Notes: a model not told the origin generated them from the letters alone. Counted from the stretch's first letter, positions 1-7,347 are shown. The stretch: DNA of 12,480 bases from Candidatus Helarchaeota archaeon (GCA_013375355.1 JABXJV010000170.1:1-12480), one strand, 5' to 3'. Numbers and translations: made by a program.

Positions 1-198
1 ATTCTTGAATTAAAAGATAATATTGTCTTTATTTTAGTCATAAAAGAAAAAAGTTCATTTCTACAATACAAATTAGAACAATTTTCTAAAAAATTTTCTG
101 ATTTTTTTAAAGATTTATTGAAAAATTGGAATGGAGATATGGAATTATTTTATCCTACAAAAACTTTAATTCGAAATATATTTGAATTAGATAAATAA
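1..198 (+). CDS. C-terminal fragment of a longin/roadblock-like sensor protein (5' end outside window)
   Basis: Frame 1 is open from the first base to a TAA at 196-198, giving 65 residues. The segment reads as a beta strand (FILVIKEKSS), a long amphipathic helix (EQFSKKFSDFFKDLL), a W-N-G turn and a last helix ending LIRNIFELDK. The same order occurs at the C-terminus of the seven-helix protein at 468-1544 (ICVLITTKSS, then ARKFFTKFSQYF, then DLIAEIF) and around residues 72-138 of the longin/winged-helix protein at 7408-8502. I therefore infer the end of a longin-like sensor domain of the type common in Asgard archaea. The N-terminal part, which would show whether it also carries membrane helices, is not in the window. 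It is convergent with the 468-1544 gene. Family call is by pattern only. Confidence 0.6.
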   Translation: MLELKDNIVFILVIKEKSSFLQYKLEQFSKKFSDFFKDLLKNWNGDMELFYPTKTLIRNIFELDK

Positions 199-398
199 TT
201 AGATTCTTATTTTGACATTATCAAGCAATCAAAGGAATTTAAAGAATTAATCGAATATTAATTAAGGAAGAATTAAAGAAAATACTGGATTGTACTCCTT
301 ATGAAGGACCATCAACCAAATCTCCACCGCAAATGGAGTATTTTCTAAAAAAATTTAATTATCGAAGGATTACTTCTTTTCTTCCATTTCTACATTAA
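199..398 (+). pseudogene. Unrecognised coding-looking remnant, frameshifted
   Basis: Frame 1 stays open after the stop of the preceding gene up to a TAA at 259-261 and reads like a helix (DSYFDIIKQSKEFKELIE). From 243 to 398 frame 3 is open and reads KEELKKILDCTPYEGP, then SPPQMEYFLKKFNYRR, a composition (C, P, G, M, Y, W-free) unlike random AT-rich DNA. Joining the two needs one frameshift near 255-263. No ATG lies in a sensible place. It could be the end of a decayed gene or two unrelated chance ORFs. I do not recognise the family. It lies in the gap between two convergent genes, where debris commonly survives. Confidence 0.27.
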
Positions 399-471
399 TT
401 GCTTCTTTAATTAATTCTTGAATTACTACTTTTTCTAACTTTGAAACTTCTTTTTTCAACTCGACCTCTAA
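370..471 (-). pseudogene. Orphan tail resembling the C-terminus of the RHH protein at 5504-6451
   Basis: The minus strand is open for 33 codons between an in-frame TAG (472-474) and a TAA (370-372), with no ATG near its start. The peptide is a charged amphipathic helix containing VSKLEK, then QELIKEAINVEMEEKK and a stop. The RHH protein in this window ends ISKLEK, then KEIVKEAAKEVIKDVEKE and a stop: same spacing, same distance from the stop. I read this as the last remains of a second RHH-type gene whose upstream part has been lost; only 4 nt overlap the 3' end of the neighbouring 7TM gene. K/E-rich helices converge easily, so this could also be chance. Confidence 0.35.
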
Positions 472-1544
472 CTATATTCTGGGATAAACGTAAAAATTTC
501 AGCTATCAAGTCAGACGCAGCTTCGAAATTATTAAGGATATGTGGGTTAGAAAAATACTGTGAAAATTTAGTAAAGAATTTTCTTGCAAAAGAATTAAGT
601 GCAAGTCGAAGAGAACGGCTCGATTTTGTAGTAATTAATACACATATGACTGAAAATTTTTCACTTCTTCTCAAAATTAAAGTTGCCTGCTCTAATTGAA
701 TCTCGCGAATATTTCCTTTTTTCAAAGCTTGATTTAGGATAAGACTTATCGACTGCAATACTCCAGATAAAAGGTGTTCATCTATTGTATCTAATTTATT
801 CCATATATGACTAAAAATTGAAATTCCACTTTTAGTTTCAATGGCAGTTAATCTTAATACCTTAAACGGTAAAATAAAAGCTAATCTCGGCTCATAGGTG
901 AAAGCAATTGCAGTAAGTAATGCCCCAGTTGTTGTTACAAGCATATGAAGGCCTGGAATTATCCAAATTAAGCTACTAATTGTGGTAACAGAACTCAAAA
1001 ACCCAACTAATATACTACCTAATAAGCTGAGACTAGAAATAGATTTTAAATTCTTTGGTGCTTGATAGTAGATTTTTGCCATGTAATAAATGTACATACC
1101 ACCTGCTAGAAGAAATAATATTGAACCTCCAATTAGAATGGACCCAGTATATGTTAAACCTTGTTCTCCATTAGGATACATATGTTTAATTACATTATTT
1201 GGCTCTAATGTTGCGAAAATTGCTACTGCTGATACGGCAGTCACCATAAAAATTTTAAACGGATCCACTGATTCCCTGTTAATGTGATCCACAAGAAATG
1301 TAATTAAAAATGCCGCGGGAATAACTGCATAAATACAAAATATGAAAATAATTTCTGATAATAATAAATTGGCAAATATCCAGAAAACACACCACATTAA
1401 TATAGAAAACCAACCCATTGCCATATAAAGGTCATGTTTATATTTTTCCTTAAAATATCGAACTAATAGCACTAAAAATGCCGAAGTAATAGGTCCTAAT
1501 GAGATAATACCAATAAAAACTGCTGTTGACCAATTAAGGGACAA
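468..1544 (-). CDS. Seven-transmembrane receptor-like protein with C-terminal longin-like domain
   Basis: 358 residues. Seven hydrophobic segments are visible at about 6-29, 40-60, 64-85, 96-113, 134-156, 170-190 and 193-216, followed by a soluble domain of about 125 residues (230-358). That domain has the order strand (LTAIETKSGISIFSHIW), helix (DEHLLSGVLQSISLIL), strands (IREIQLEQATLIL and FSVICVLIT), long basic helix (RKFFTKFSQYF) and last helix (DLIAEIF), which fits a longin/roadblock-like sensor fold. It resembles receptor-type signal proteins in which the output domain is replaced by a longin-like module. No kinase or methyl-accepting domain is present. The start is TTG at 1542-1544, chosen because the sequence GGGGGTGAT lies just upstream and no in-frame ATG precedes it. 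The role (membrane sensor, possibly acting on small GTPases such as the one at 8495-9034) is inference. Confidence 0.72.
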   Translation of the reverse strand: MSLNWSTAVFIGIISLGPITSAFLVLLVRYFKEKYKHDLYMAMGWFSILMWCVFWIFANLLLSEIIFIFCIYAVIPAAFLITFLVDHINRESVDPFKIFMVTAVSAVAIFATLEPNNVIKHMYPNGEQGLTYTGSILIGGSILFLLAGGMYIYYMAKIYYQAPKNLKSISSLSLLGSILVGFLSSVTTISSLIWIIPGLHMLVTTTGALLTAIAFTYEPRLAFILPFKVLRLTAIETKSGISIFSHIWNKLDTIDEHLLSGVLQSISLILNQALKKGNIREIQLEQATLILRRSEKFSVICVLITTKSSRSLRLALNSFARKFFTKFSQYFSNPHILNNFEAASDLIAEIFTFIPEYS

Positions 1545-1547
1545 ATC

Positions 1548-1556
1548 ATCACCCCC
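1548..1556 (-). promoter_or_regulatory. Shine-Dalgarno site setting the TTG start of the 7TM-longin gene
   Basis: On the minus strand this reads GGGGGTGAT, close to the archaeal consensus GGAGGTGAT. The GGTG core ends 5 nt before the TTG at 1542-1544. An ATG overlaps the site but is in another frame, so the TTG is the supported start. Confidence 0.55.
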
Positions 1557-1659
1557 AAATTATGTTAATTTTATTACAAAGTCAATTTCGAATTTAATGA
1601 AATTTATTTTTTCATTGTTAGTTTAAAGATTTTTTATTTTTATTAATTGAATAAATTCC

Positions 1660-4269
1660 TCATTTAAACAAATTATATAATGAACCTTCTTTAAAAATAT
1701 CAGTTATTTTTACACCTGAAATTTCAGTTTTTATGAAATCAGGTAAACTTATTCTTAATATTATTTTTCTTGATTCTGCTGGTGCTAATGAGAAATAATT
1801 ATCAGAAGCAACAAAATCCACAATTTCAGAATAGACATATACATAAAGTGCAATATTTTTTGAAGTTATCATCATTGAATAATAGCGTTCATTCTTATTA
1901 TTTGATTCGATTTCTTCAATTTTATAAGAAAGACCAGGATCCCTTAATGGAAAATTCTTTGGCTTTTCAAATAGACGGAATCCATGGAATGGTTCAAATC
2001 CATTTTGTTCACTATCTTCAAGAGAATAAAAAATTATATTATTGCGCATTTCATCTTTCGTTTTATTTATAGCTCTTACATCAACAGTCTCAACCAATAT
2101 AGAAGTACAAGGAGGGATTTTAACCTTTTCTGAGCCACTTATGAGCGTTTTCTCCTCTGCATTTAGAATGCTCCATTTTAATGTTCCCTCTTTAGAAAAC
2201 CTTAAATCATTTGTTACCCAAAATTCAACTTTTTTTGGCTCCTCCATAACACTAGCAAAAAAAGGTCGATATGCTCTTTTAGCAATATAATGCAAAGCCT
2301 TCCAGCGACCATAATAATCTAAAGATGACCAACTAGCAACTGGCCAACAATCGTTTAATTGCCAATAGAGAGAACCCATACAATGAAATTCATTTCTATT
2401 CCTCCTCCAATGTTCGATTCCATATTCTATCGCTTCGGCTTGAGTAATTTGTGAGAGAATTACTTGCTTTTCGAAATTTTTGGGGAATATAAAACGTTTT
2501 TTCATATACCTCTTAATTTTTCTATTACCTGCCCAGTTTTTTTGATGATTTCTCATAATGGGAGAATTAAATTCATATTGATCGGGCGGACAAAAGGTCT
2601 CAATAGTTTTGATAGAAGGAAATGATTCAAAACCATATTCTGACATAAAACGGGAATCAAAGTCTCGATAAGCGGTGAAGGGAGCTCCAGCATGCCAGAC
2701 TTGCCAGAAGTGTGAATCACCTTCATTTGGCGAATTCGAATCTTTATAACCTCTTTTTTTATTACCTCCTCCATTTGAAGGTGAACTTGGCCAATATTGA
2801 TGTGAGGGATCGTATTGATCAACCAAACTTGGAATCATTCTTTCAAACAAATCAATGTATCCTTTTTCAAACTTTGATATATCTTTAGAGTCTTGAATAT
2901 CTGATACTCTTACTAATACAGGAAATAATTGCTCATTTTCATTATTACCGCACCATAGAGCTAAACTAGGGTGATGCCGTAACCTTTTAATATTTTGGAT
3001 TGCCTCAAGCTTAACATTATCATTAAATTCCTCAGTTGGTGGGTAAATAGCACAAGCAAACGGAAAATCCTGCCAAACTAAGAAACCTAAATTATCACAT
3101 ATGTCATAAAAGAGATCATCCTCATAGACACCGCCGCCCCAAACACGGATCATGTTCATATTAGCTTCTTTAGCATATTTGATATTCATTTCATAAAGGT
3201 CCAATTTTTTCCCTCGGGTTATGAAACTATCTATTGGAATCCAATTTGCACCTTTTGCAAAAACTGGAACACCATTTAATGAAAAATAGAAAGTTTCGCC
3301 CCATTTATCCTGCTTTCTTATGAGTTTGATTTCTCGAAATCCAATTTTTAAACTCTTCGAGTCAATTATACCTTTATTTAAAATAGAAATCTTTAATTCA
3401 TAAAGGTTAGGGGTGCCAAGATCATGAGTCCACCATAATTGAGGATCTTTAATCTGCATTTCAATAGTTTGTTCTTTATTCTTAAGTTGTGAATCTTTCG
3501 ACTGTTGTTTTCCATCTGGACCGATTAATTCCGCTTTAAGTTTATATCCTAGTGAAACAATATCTTCTAAATCCGAAATTAAGTTGATATTTATTTTGAG
3601 ATTGATCGATTCAATCTTTATTTTTGAAATATCTTCAGAATCTTTAATTGCTGAGGGATCAATATTATATTGGAATTTCTGAATTGGATAGATAGAATCA
3701 ATTATTAAATCATTATATCCAACTAATTCTACTGATTTCCATATTCCTATATCCGGTAATTTTGGACCCCAATCCCAACCAAAAGAGAATTGAGCTTTTC
3801 TTAAATAAGGAATACCTGGGAGTGAATCTGATGTTCTTAATTTGAATTTTTGCTTTTTAATTTCTTCTAAAGCATAATTTGTTGGACTTCTAATTGTTAC
3901 TTTTAATTTATTCATTCCCTTCTTCAATTTAGTTTTTACATCAAAATCATATTGTATAAACATATTTTTGGTATGTGCAAGCAACTCATCATTTAAATAA
4001 ACTTCTGCAATGGTATCAATTCCCTTAAATCTGAGTATAACTTTTTTATATTCTAAAAAATCGGCTTTTACTTCAAATTCTCTTTCAAATTTCCAATCAG
4101 AATTATAAACCCAAGCCACTTCGGTTTCATTTTTGCCATAAAAAGGGTCCTGAATTTTTTGATTTTCTAATAAAGCTTCAAATACAGACCCTGGAACTTC
4201 TATAGGTATATTTATAGTTCTTTCTTCGTGTGTTAACGTCCATTCTCCATCTAAAGAAATCAATTCCAT
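1660..4269 (-). CDS. Beta-mannosidase, glycoside hydrolase family 2
   Basis: 869 residues, the normal length for GH2 beta-mannosidases, which release terminal beta-linked mannose from manno-oligosaccharides or glycan cores. The N-terminus ([11 protein letters not shown], then [11 protein letters not shown] and DPFYGKNE) is the usual beta-mannosidase sugar-binding jelly roll; [17 protein letters not shown] follows at about 162-177. The TIM barrel carries the acid/base glutamate in WCGNNENE (Glu444) and the nucleophile in MSEYGFES (Glu544), with [14 protein letters not shown] shortly after. A C-terminal beta-sandwich completes the protein. No signal peptide is visible, so it should act in the cytoplasm on imported or recycled glycans. 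An upstream TTG at 4278 would add three residues; I prefer the ATG at 4269 because the TATA box at 4300-4307 puts the transcript start near 4277. No sugar transporter or other glycosidase is nearby. Confidence 0.95.
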   Translation of the reverse strand: MELISLDGEWTLTHEERTINIPIEVPGSVFEALLENQKIQDPFYGKNETEVAWVYNSDWKFEREFEVKADFLEYKKVILRFKGIDTIAEVYLNDELLAHTKNMFIQYDFDVKTKLKKGMNKLKVTIRSPTNYALEEIKKQKFKLRTSDSLPGIPYLRKAQFSFGWDWGPKLPDIGIWKSVELVGYNDLIIDSIYPIQKFQYNIDPSAIKDSEDISKIKIESINLKININLISDLEDIVSLGYKLKAELIGPDGKQQSKDSQLKNKEQTIEMQIKDPQLWWTHDLGTPNLYELKISILNKGIIDSKSLKIGFREIKLIRKQDKWGETFYFSLNGVPVFAKGANWIPIDSFITRGKKLDLYEMNIKYAKEANMNMIRVWGGGVYEDDLFYDICDNLGFLVWQDFPFACAIYPPTEEFNDNVKLEAIQNIKRLRHHPSLALWCGNNENEQLFPVLVRVSDIQDSKDISKFEKGYIDLFERMIPSLVDQYDPSHQYWPSSPSNGGGNKKRGYKDSNSPNEGDSHFWQVWHAGAPFTAYRDFDSRFMSEYGFESFPSIKTIETFCPPDQYEFNSPIMRNHQKNWAGNRKIKRYMKKRFIFPKNFEKQVILSQITQAEAIEYGIEHWRRNRNEFHCMGSLYWQLNDCWPVASWSSLDYYGRWKALHYIAKRAYRPFFASVMEEPKKVEFWVTNDLRFSKEGTLKWSILNAEEKTLISGSEKVKIPPCTSILVETVDVRAINKTKDEMRNNIIFYSLEDSEQNGFEPFHGFRLFEKPKNFPLRDPGLSYKIEEIESNNKNERYYSMMITSKNIALYVYVYSEIVDFVASDNYFSLAPAESRKIILRISLPDFIKTEISGVKITDIFKEGSLYNLFK

Positions 4270-4299
4270 AATAATCAATTATTCTTTTCAAATAAGATG

Positions 4300-4307
4300 T
4301 TTAAATA
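4300..4307 (-). promoter_or_regulatory. TATA box for the beta-mannosidase gene
   Basis: The minus strand reads TATTTAAA about 34 nt before the ATG at 4269. Using the usual archaeal distance of about 26 nt, transcription would start near 4277, leaving a leader of about 8 nt. Confidence 0.4.
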
Positions 4308-4315
4308 GTATGAGA

Positions 4316-4324
4316 AAAAAATTT
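4316..4324 (-). terminator. Possible T-tract terminator after the 4378-4713 gene
   Basis: On the minus strand a run of seven T follows AAAAA about 55 nt past the stop codon at 4378 and just before the mannosidase promoter. Archaeal termination commonly uses such U-tracts without a hairpin. It would separate the two genes into distinct transcripts. Confidence 0.3.
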
Positions 4325-4377
4325 TTACTAATTTACTTTTTTAGGAATTGACAGTTTCTCTTTATTAAACAATATTT

Positions 4378-4713
4378 TTACGAAAAAACACGCTCAGCAG
4401 AAAAGGTCCTTCCTTGTGCTATAATAACACATGTTCTTTTTTCGGGAGTTATTGTAATTGTAGCACTTTCGATGACATCAATGGGAATACCCTCCTTTTT
4501 TAATACCTCATGAAACCACTTGGACATTAATTTATAATATCTTTCTACATCATCCCCTTCCATATCAGGGGTTAAAGTACCACTAATTAAGTCGACAATA
4601 ATCTTTCTTCTCGGTCTAAAATGTTCAAATGGGTAGTAACCAAATGCTTCTGGGTTCCACATTGAGGGTCTTAATGCATTGTTAGCTACTGACCTTAATC
4701 TTATTAATTTCAT
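4378..4713 (-). CDS. Conserved-looking hypothetical protein, 111 residues
   Basis: I do not recognise this family. The protein is basic at its N-terminus (MKLIRLRSVANNALRPSMW), aromatic-rich next (GYYPFEHFRPRRK), then has a strand-turn segment (IIVDLISGTLTPDMEGDD), a helix (RYYKLMSKWFHEVLKKEGI) and two strands (ATITITP and CVIIAQGRTFSAE). The alternation of strands and one helix suggests a small alpha/beta fold. No metal-binding motif, membrane segment or signal peptide is visible. The ATG at 4711-4713 sits 25 nt after a clear TATA box, so the transcript is probably leaderless. It follows the 226-residue gene at 4774-5454 in the same direction with a 60-nt gap, but has its own promoter. Confidence 0.75.
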   Translation of the reverse strand: MKLIRLRSVANNALRPSMWNPEAFGYYPFEHFRPRRKIIVDLISGTLTPDMEGDDVERYYKLMSKWFHEVLKKEGIPIDVIESATITITPEKRTCVIIAQGRTFSAERVFS

Positions 4714-4733
4714 ATTTAAACAAGTGAATTATT

Positions 4734-4743
4734 ATATTTAAAA
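4734..4743 (-). promoter_or_regulatory. TATA box, leaderless promoter of the 4378-4713 gene
   Basis: The minus strand reads TTTAAATATA, a strong archaeal TATA box. Its centre is 25 nt upstream of the ATG at 4713, the classic spacing for a leaderless transcript. Confidence 0.5.
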
Positions 4744-4773
4744 TTAATTTGATTTCATTAATAATAAAATGGA

Positions 4774-5454
4774 TTACGAAATAATCTTGCTTCTTTTTAT
4801 AACCCAATCATTTAATCTTTGAAAATCCTCCTCAATAAAATGATTACATATAATTTCTTTAAATTCTTGGCTTAAAATTTCATATCTTTTTCTATCTCCA
4901 GCTGAAAAGTAATCTAATATGAAGAATATCAACTCTTTAGTGTCTTCAGGAGCAATTTCTACCAAAGCTTTTAATATCTTTTTTCTAAGCTTCAGACTAA
5001 AATCAATGGGATCTACTCCAGTTTCAATCATACGTTTTATCGATTCAATCAAGCATTTTTGAATACCTTTTTGAATTAAAGATTCAACAAAAGACTTTGA
5101 AGCAATAAAATATTCTCCTGGAGCCAATAAATTACGTAAATCAGGACGATTTTCATGGGGGATTTCTTTAAAATCGGGCTCATAATGTTCATTAAATTCA
5201 AATTCACCTATTGCAAAATGAGTACAGTTAAAAAACGAAAATTTTTTTCCTTTTCTCAATAGAACCAGATTTTTTTCTATTTTTCCATTTCTAATTTCTG
5301 TAAGGGCACATACATCTATCCCCTTTTCTTTCAAAAAATCATCATTAATAGGAGTATAACATTTTTCAAAAATATAATATCCATTTTCTTTATCTACAAC
5401 TCTTCTCTCATTTTTTTCGATACGATCTAGCCAATCATCTGTCAAAAAAATCAA
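4774..5454 (-). CDS. Hypothetical protein, 226 residues, beta-rich N-half and helical C-half
   Basis: I do not recognise a family. Residues about 20-115 look strand-rich (RRVVDKENGYYIFEKCY, KNLVLLRKGKKFSFFNC) with a loop rich in H, E and P; residues about 120-226 are helical (KSFVESLIQKGIQKCLIES, KKILKALVEIAPEDTKEL, a final helix ending KRSKIIS). There is no signal peptide or membrane helix, so it is probably cytoplasmic. No in-frame ATG is near the 5' end; the start must be TTG, either 5452-5454 or 5443-5445. A TATA-like AAATATTT at 5480-5487 places transcription start close to 5457, favouring the first. It lies 49 nt after the RHH gene in the same direction, so the RHH protein may regulate it, but this is only inferred from position. 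Confidence 0.75.
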   Translation of the reverse strand: MIFLTDDWLDRIEKNERRVVDKENGYYIFEKCYTPINDDFLKEKGIDVCALTEIRNGKIEKNLVLLRKGKKFSFFNCTHFAIGEFEFNEHYEPDFKEIPHENRPDLRNLLAPGEYFIASKSFVESLIQKGIQKCLIESIKRMIETGVDPIDFSLKLRKKILKALVEIAPEDTKELIFFILDYFSAGDRKRYEILSQEFKEIICNHFIEEDFQRLNDWVIKRSKIIS

Positions 5455-5503
5455 GTTCTTTAATTTTTACTAAATTAAAAAATATTTACATTTTAAGCAG
5501 TTA

Positions 5504-6430
5504 TTATTCTTTTTCTACGTCCTTAATTACTTCTTTCGCCGCTTCTTTAACTATTTCTTTGAAATCTTCTTTTTCTAATTTGCTAATCTTTTCTTCTATG
5601 TCCTCTTCTTCTTTAGGTTTCTCTTTTTTTACTTTCTCTTCTTTTATCTTCTCCTCTCTAGCCTTTTTAACCTCTTTCAAATACTCAGCAGCTGATTTAA
5701 AATGTTCAGCGAGGTTAGATAACATTTGATCCATAATTTTTTCTGGTATTTCATCTTGGTTTTGCTTTAATTTATCTAAGAATATCTTAAATTCCTCTTT
5801 ATTCATCTCTTTATCTGAATATCTTAATAATAATTTAGGATATTGGACGAGTAATTTAGGAAATTCATCTAAATTTGACCAGAACTCTAAAAATTCTAAT
5901 CCAATAGTGCTCTCCGAAACATGTCCCCAGTCTCCAATAATTATATAATTAAATAATTCCTCCATCAAGTAACTAATTACCGACATAAGCAATTTTGAGT
6001 AATTAAGATTGAAACTATGTGTTCCTTTAATACTTATATGATCCTCTCTTTTTATTTCATAATTGAGGCTGTCTAGCCACATTAAACCGTTTTTTCCAAG
6101 CTTTTTAATTAAAAATTGAAGAAATTCTTCAATTTTGAAGTCTTCTTTCAATAAATCGAGTTGTAAATGAGCAAAATCAAGGAATTTTTTTGCTGAATCT
6201 ATAGCAATTTCTTCTAAAAGATCTTCTTCTATATCTTCTAAGACTTTATTAAGTAGAGCTTTCTCAATAATGATCATATTTTGATTGCGCGAATTAATAA
6301 TTATATCCAACCATTCATAAACTGCTTTTTTAGCTATTTGATTAGTTGTTATATTTTGACTTATTGCTATTTTCTCTAATTCTTTAAAAATATCTTCGGA
6401 AATCCTGAGACCTATTAATTTAGTAGGCAT
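5504..6430 (-). CDS. Ribbon-helix-helix DNA-binding protein with long helical body and charged tail
   Basis: Residues 1-45 (from MPTKLIGLRISEDIFKELE to QIAKKAVYEWLD) form a CopG-type ribbon-helix-helix: a strand with alternating residues, two helices and the turn ISQNITTNQ between them. RHH proteins bind DNA as dimers through the strand. A mostly helical region of about 200 residues follows, containing the unusual stretch SIKGTHSFNLNYSKLL, which could be a ligand or partner domain that I cannot name. From about 255 to 290 the protein is K/E-rich and likely coiled or disordered, ending in an amphipathic helix. Known small RHH repressors are about 50-100 residues, so this is an extended form. 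An ATG at 6451 would add seven residues, but GGTGA lies 5 nt before the ATG at 6430 and the TATA box is too close to 6451. The palindrome at 6493-6526 may be its operator. Confidence 0.8.
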   Translation of the reverse strand: MPTKLIGLRISEDIFKELEKIAISQNITTNQIAKKAVYEWLDIIINSRNQNMIIIEKALLNKVLEDIEEDLLEEIAIDSAKKFLDFAHLQLDLLKEDFKIEEFLQFLIKKLGKNGLMWLDSLNYEIKREDHISIKGTHSFNLNYSKLLMSVISYLMEELFNYIIIGDWGHVSESTIGLEFLEFWSNLDEFPKLLVQYPKLLLRYSDKEMNKEEFKIFLDKLKQNQDEIPEKIMDQMLSNLAEHFKSAAEYLKEVKKAREEKIKEEKVKKEKPKEEEDIEEKISKLEKEDFKEIVKEAAKEVIKDVEKE

Positions 6431-6435
6431 TTGAC

Positions 6436-6440
6436 TCACC
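6436..6440 (-). promoter_or_regulatory. Shine-Dalgarno site deciding the RHH gene start
   Basis: The minus strand reads AAGGTGAGTCAAATG: GGTGA lies 5 nt upstream of the ATG at 6430. It supports that start over the upstream ATG at 6451, which has no such site. Confidence 0.5.
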
Positions 6441-6461
6441 TTTTTTTCCATTAGAATAAAC

Positions 6462-6469
6462 TATATAAA
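6462..6469 (-). promoter_or_regulatory. TATA box of the RHH gene
   Basis: The minus strand reads TTTATATA. The expected transcript start is about 26 nt downstream, near 6440, after the ATG at 6451 and before the ATG at 6430. This agrees with the Shine-Dalgarno evidence for the shorter protein. Confidence 0.5.
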
Positions 6470-6492
6470 GGAATTGTATGCGTGCGCGAGTT

Positions 6493-6526
6493 GTACGAAA
6501 CGTTTTTATAATCATAAAACTCGTAC
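6493..6526. repeat. Imperfect palindrome upstream of the RHH promoter, candidate operator
   Basis: Outer arms GTACGA (6493-6498) and TCGTAC (6521-6526) match perfectly. Inner arms GTTTTTAT (6502-6509) and ATAAAAC (6514-6520) pair except for one extra T, around the 4-nt centre AATC; three bases (AAC) interrupt the left side only. It ends about 24 nt upstream of the RHH gene's TATA box. RHH proteins often bind inverted repeats near their own promoter, so autoregulation is a reasonable guess. Confidence 0.4.
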
Positions 6527-6582
6527 ATAAAATTACAACATTAACATTTATTAATCTTATTAACAAATGTTACCATATAATT

Positions 6583-6687
6583 ATGTTGTGGATCCACAAA
6601 AATTGGTTAAAATTATGGTTGTTCGTATTTAGAATATTAATTTTTCTAATTTTTTTTGCTGTTATAATATTATTATATACAAGTTAA
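6583..6687 (+). CDS. Possible small single-pass membrane protein, 34 residues
   Basis: An ATG at 6583 opens 34 codons. The N-terminus is amphipathic and basic with three tryptophans (MLWIHKNWLKLW), followed by one hydrophobic segment (FLIFFAVIILLY) and a short end. This positive-inside layout is what a real small membrane protein would show, yet T-rich DNA translates into hydrophobic residues by default. No Shine-Dalgarno site is visible and a TATA box at the right distance is not clear. The same frame is open further upstream to an ATG at 6478, but that start would run through the palindrome. Treat as tentative. Confidence 0.22.
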   Translation: MLWIHKNWLKLWLFVFRILIFLIFFAVIILLYTS

Positions 6688-6748
6688 TTATTCTTTATCT
6701 TGTTTTTTATATATTTATATTCTAATTTATAATTATTTCATTAAACTC

Positions 6749-6922
6749 CTAATATAATTGTAGAATTATTACCAAAATCCCAAATACTTCTCTTTTTTGA
6801 ATCTTTTCAACATAAACATGTATATATCTAAGAATTAAGGTACCCATTTTTGACAATTTTAGGTAAACGCGTGCGCTGGCTTCCCACGGAGTAACATATA
6901 AATAAAAAATGGAATGGGTCAT
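6749..6922 (-). CDS. Small TrmB-like helix-turn-helix ORF, 57 residues, possibly truncated
   Basis: An ORF from ATG (6920-6922) to TAG (6749-6751). Residues 11-31 (TPWEASARVYLKLSKMGTL) match the pattern of the first helices of TrmB-type winged helices, whose members typically read like 'EARVYLALLKLGPL'; residues 40-56 (KIQKREVFGILVIILQL) fit the recognition helix, usually like 'RSKVYEILRRLEE'. The wing that should follow is absent. A TATA box 26 nt before the ATG suggests it is transcribed as a leaderless mRNA. It may be a minimal DNA-binding protein or the stump of a larger TrmB regulator. The ORF contains the only GC-rich stretch in this gap, consistent with coding constraint. Family match is by eye. 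Confidence 0.45.
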   Translation of the reverse strand: MTHSIFYLYVTPWEASARVYLKLSKMGTLILRYIHVYVEKIQKREVFGILVIILQLY

Positions 6923-6943
6923 ATTAAATTAATAAATCTTACA

Positions 6944-6952
6944 AATATTTAA
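6944..6952 (-). promoter_or_regulatory. TATA box for the HTH-like small ORF
   Basis: The minus strand reads TTAAATATT with its centre 26 nt upstream of the ATG at 6922, the canonical spacing for a leaderless archaeal transcript. Confidence 0.4.
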
Positions 6953-7008
6953 GCTATGTTTCATACTTTAAAAATTATTTTATTTATTAGGGGTGAAAAA
7001 AAAAATTC

Positions 7009-7028
7009 AATCAATCTTATAATTGATT
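7009..7028. repeat. Short perfect inverted repeat
   Basis: AATCAAT (7009-7015) and ATTGATT (7022-7028) are perfectly complementary around a 6-nt loop. The stem is A/T-rich and weak. It follows GGGGTGA and an A-tract but precedes no convincing gene, so its role is unknown. Confidence 0.3.
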
Positions 7029-7347
7029 TGGCCGAACCTTAATATGTCATTACAATTAATTTTTTTATTCACTTTATTAATAACCTTTCTCTTTTTATTA
7101 ATTAACATAGATATTTAAAAAAATAATTTATTCAAACAAAATTTTCAACTAGTTTATTTCAATACATAAAAGTTTATATTATAACAGTGTCATGAAATAT
7201 TATTCAATCGCTTAAATTCGTCGACAACTATATTTTTTTGTGTAAATTTATGTCAAATTGAATTTACCTTATCTTAATAATATATCTATTGTATTACTAT
7301 TTACAATGCCTAAAATTCCACAAAATTCTAGATAAAGAGGATTTTAT

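Noticed and set aside
2553..2822. 89-codon minus-strand ORF inside the mannosidase gene
   Set aside because: It is a frame shadow of the conserved catalytic region of the GH2 gene.
6478..6687. 69-codon plus-strand ORF starting at 6478
   Set aside because: Its first half runs through the palindrome and shows no protein-like pattern; only the inner ATG at 6583 gives a plausible peptide.
6480..6876. Octamer GCGTGCGC at 6480-6487 and again at 6869-6876
   Set aside because: Only two copies; the second is explained by the codons for S-A-R in the HTH-like ORF. Too short to call a repeat.
6842..6919. Possible structured RNA: ACCCATT and AATGGGT flank a GC-rich core
   Set aside because: The inner part does not fold into a convincing stem, and the GC-rich core is better explained by the HTH-like reading frame.
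7044..7118. 24-residue hydrophobic ORF (MSLQLIFLFTLL...)
   Set aside because: No ribosome site or TATA box at a fitting distance, and T-rich DNA gives such peptides by chance.
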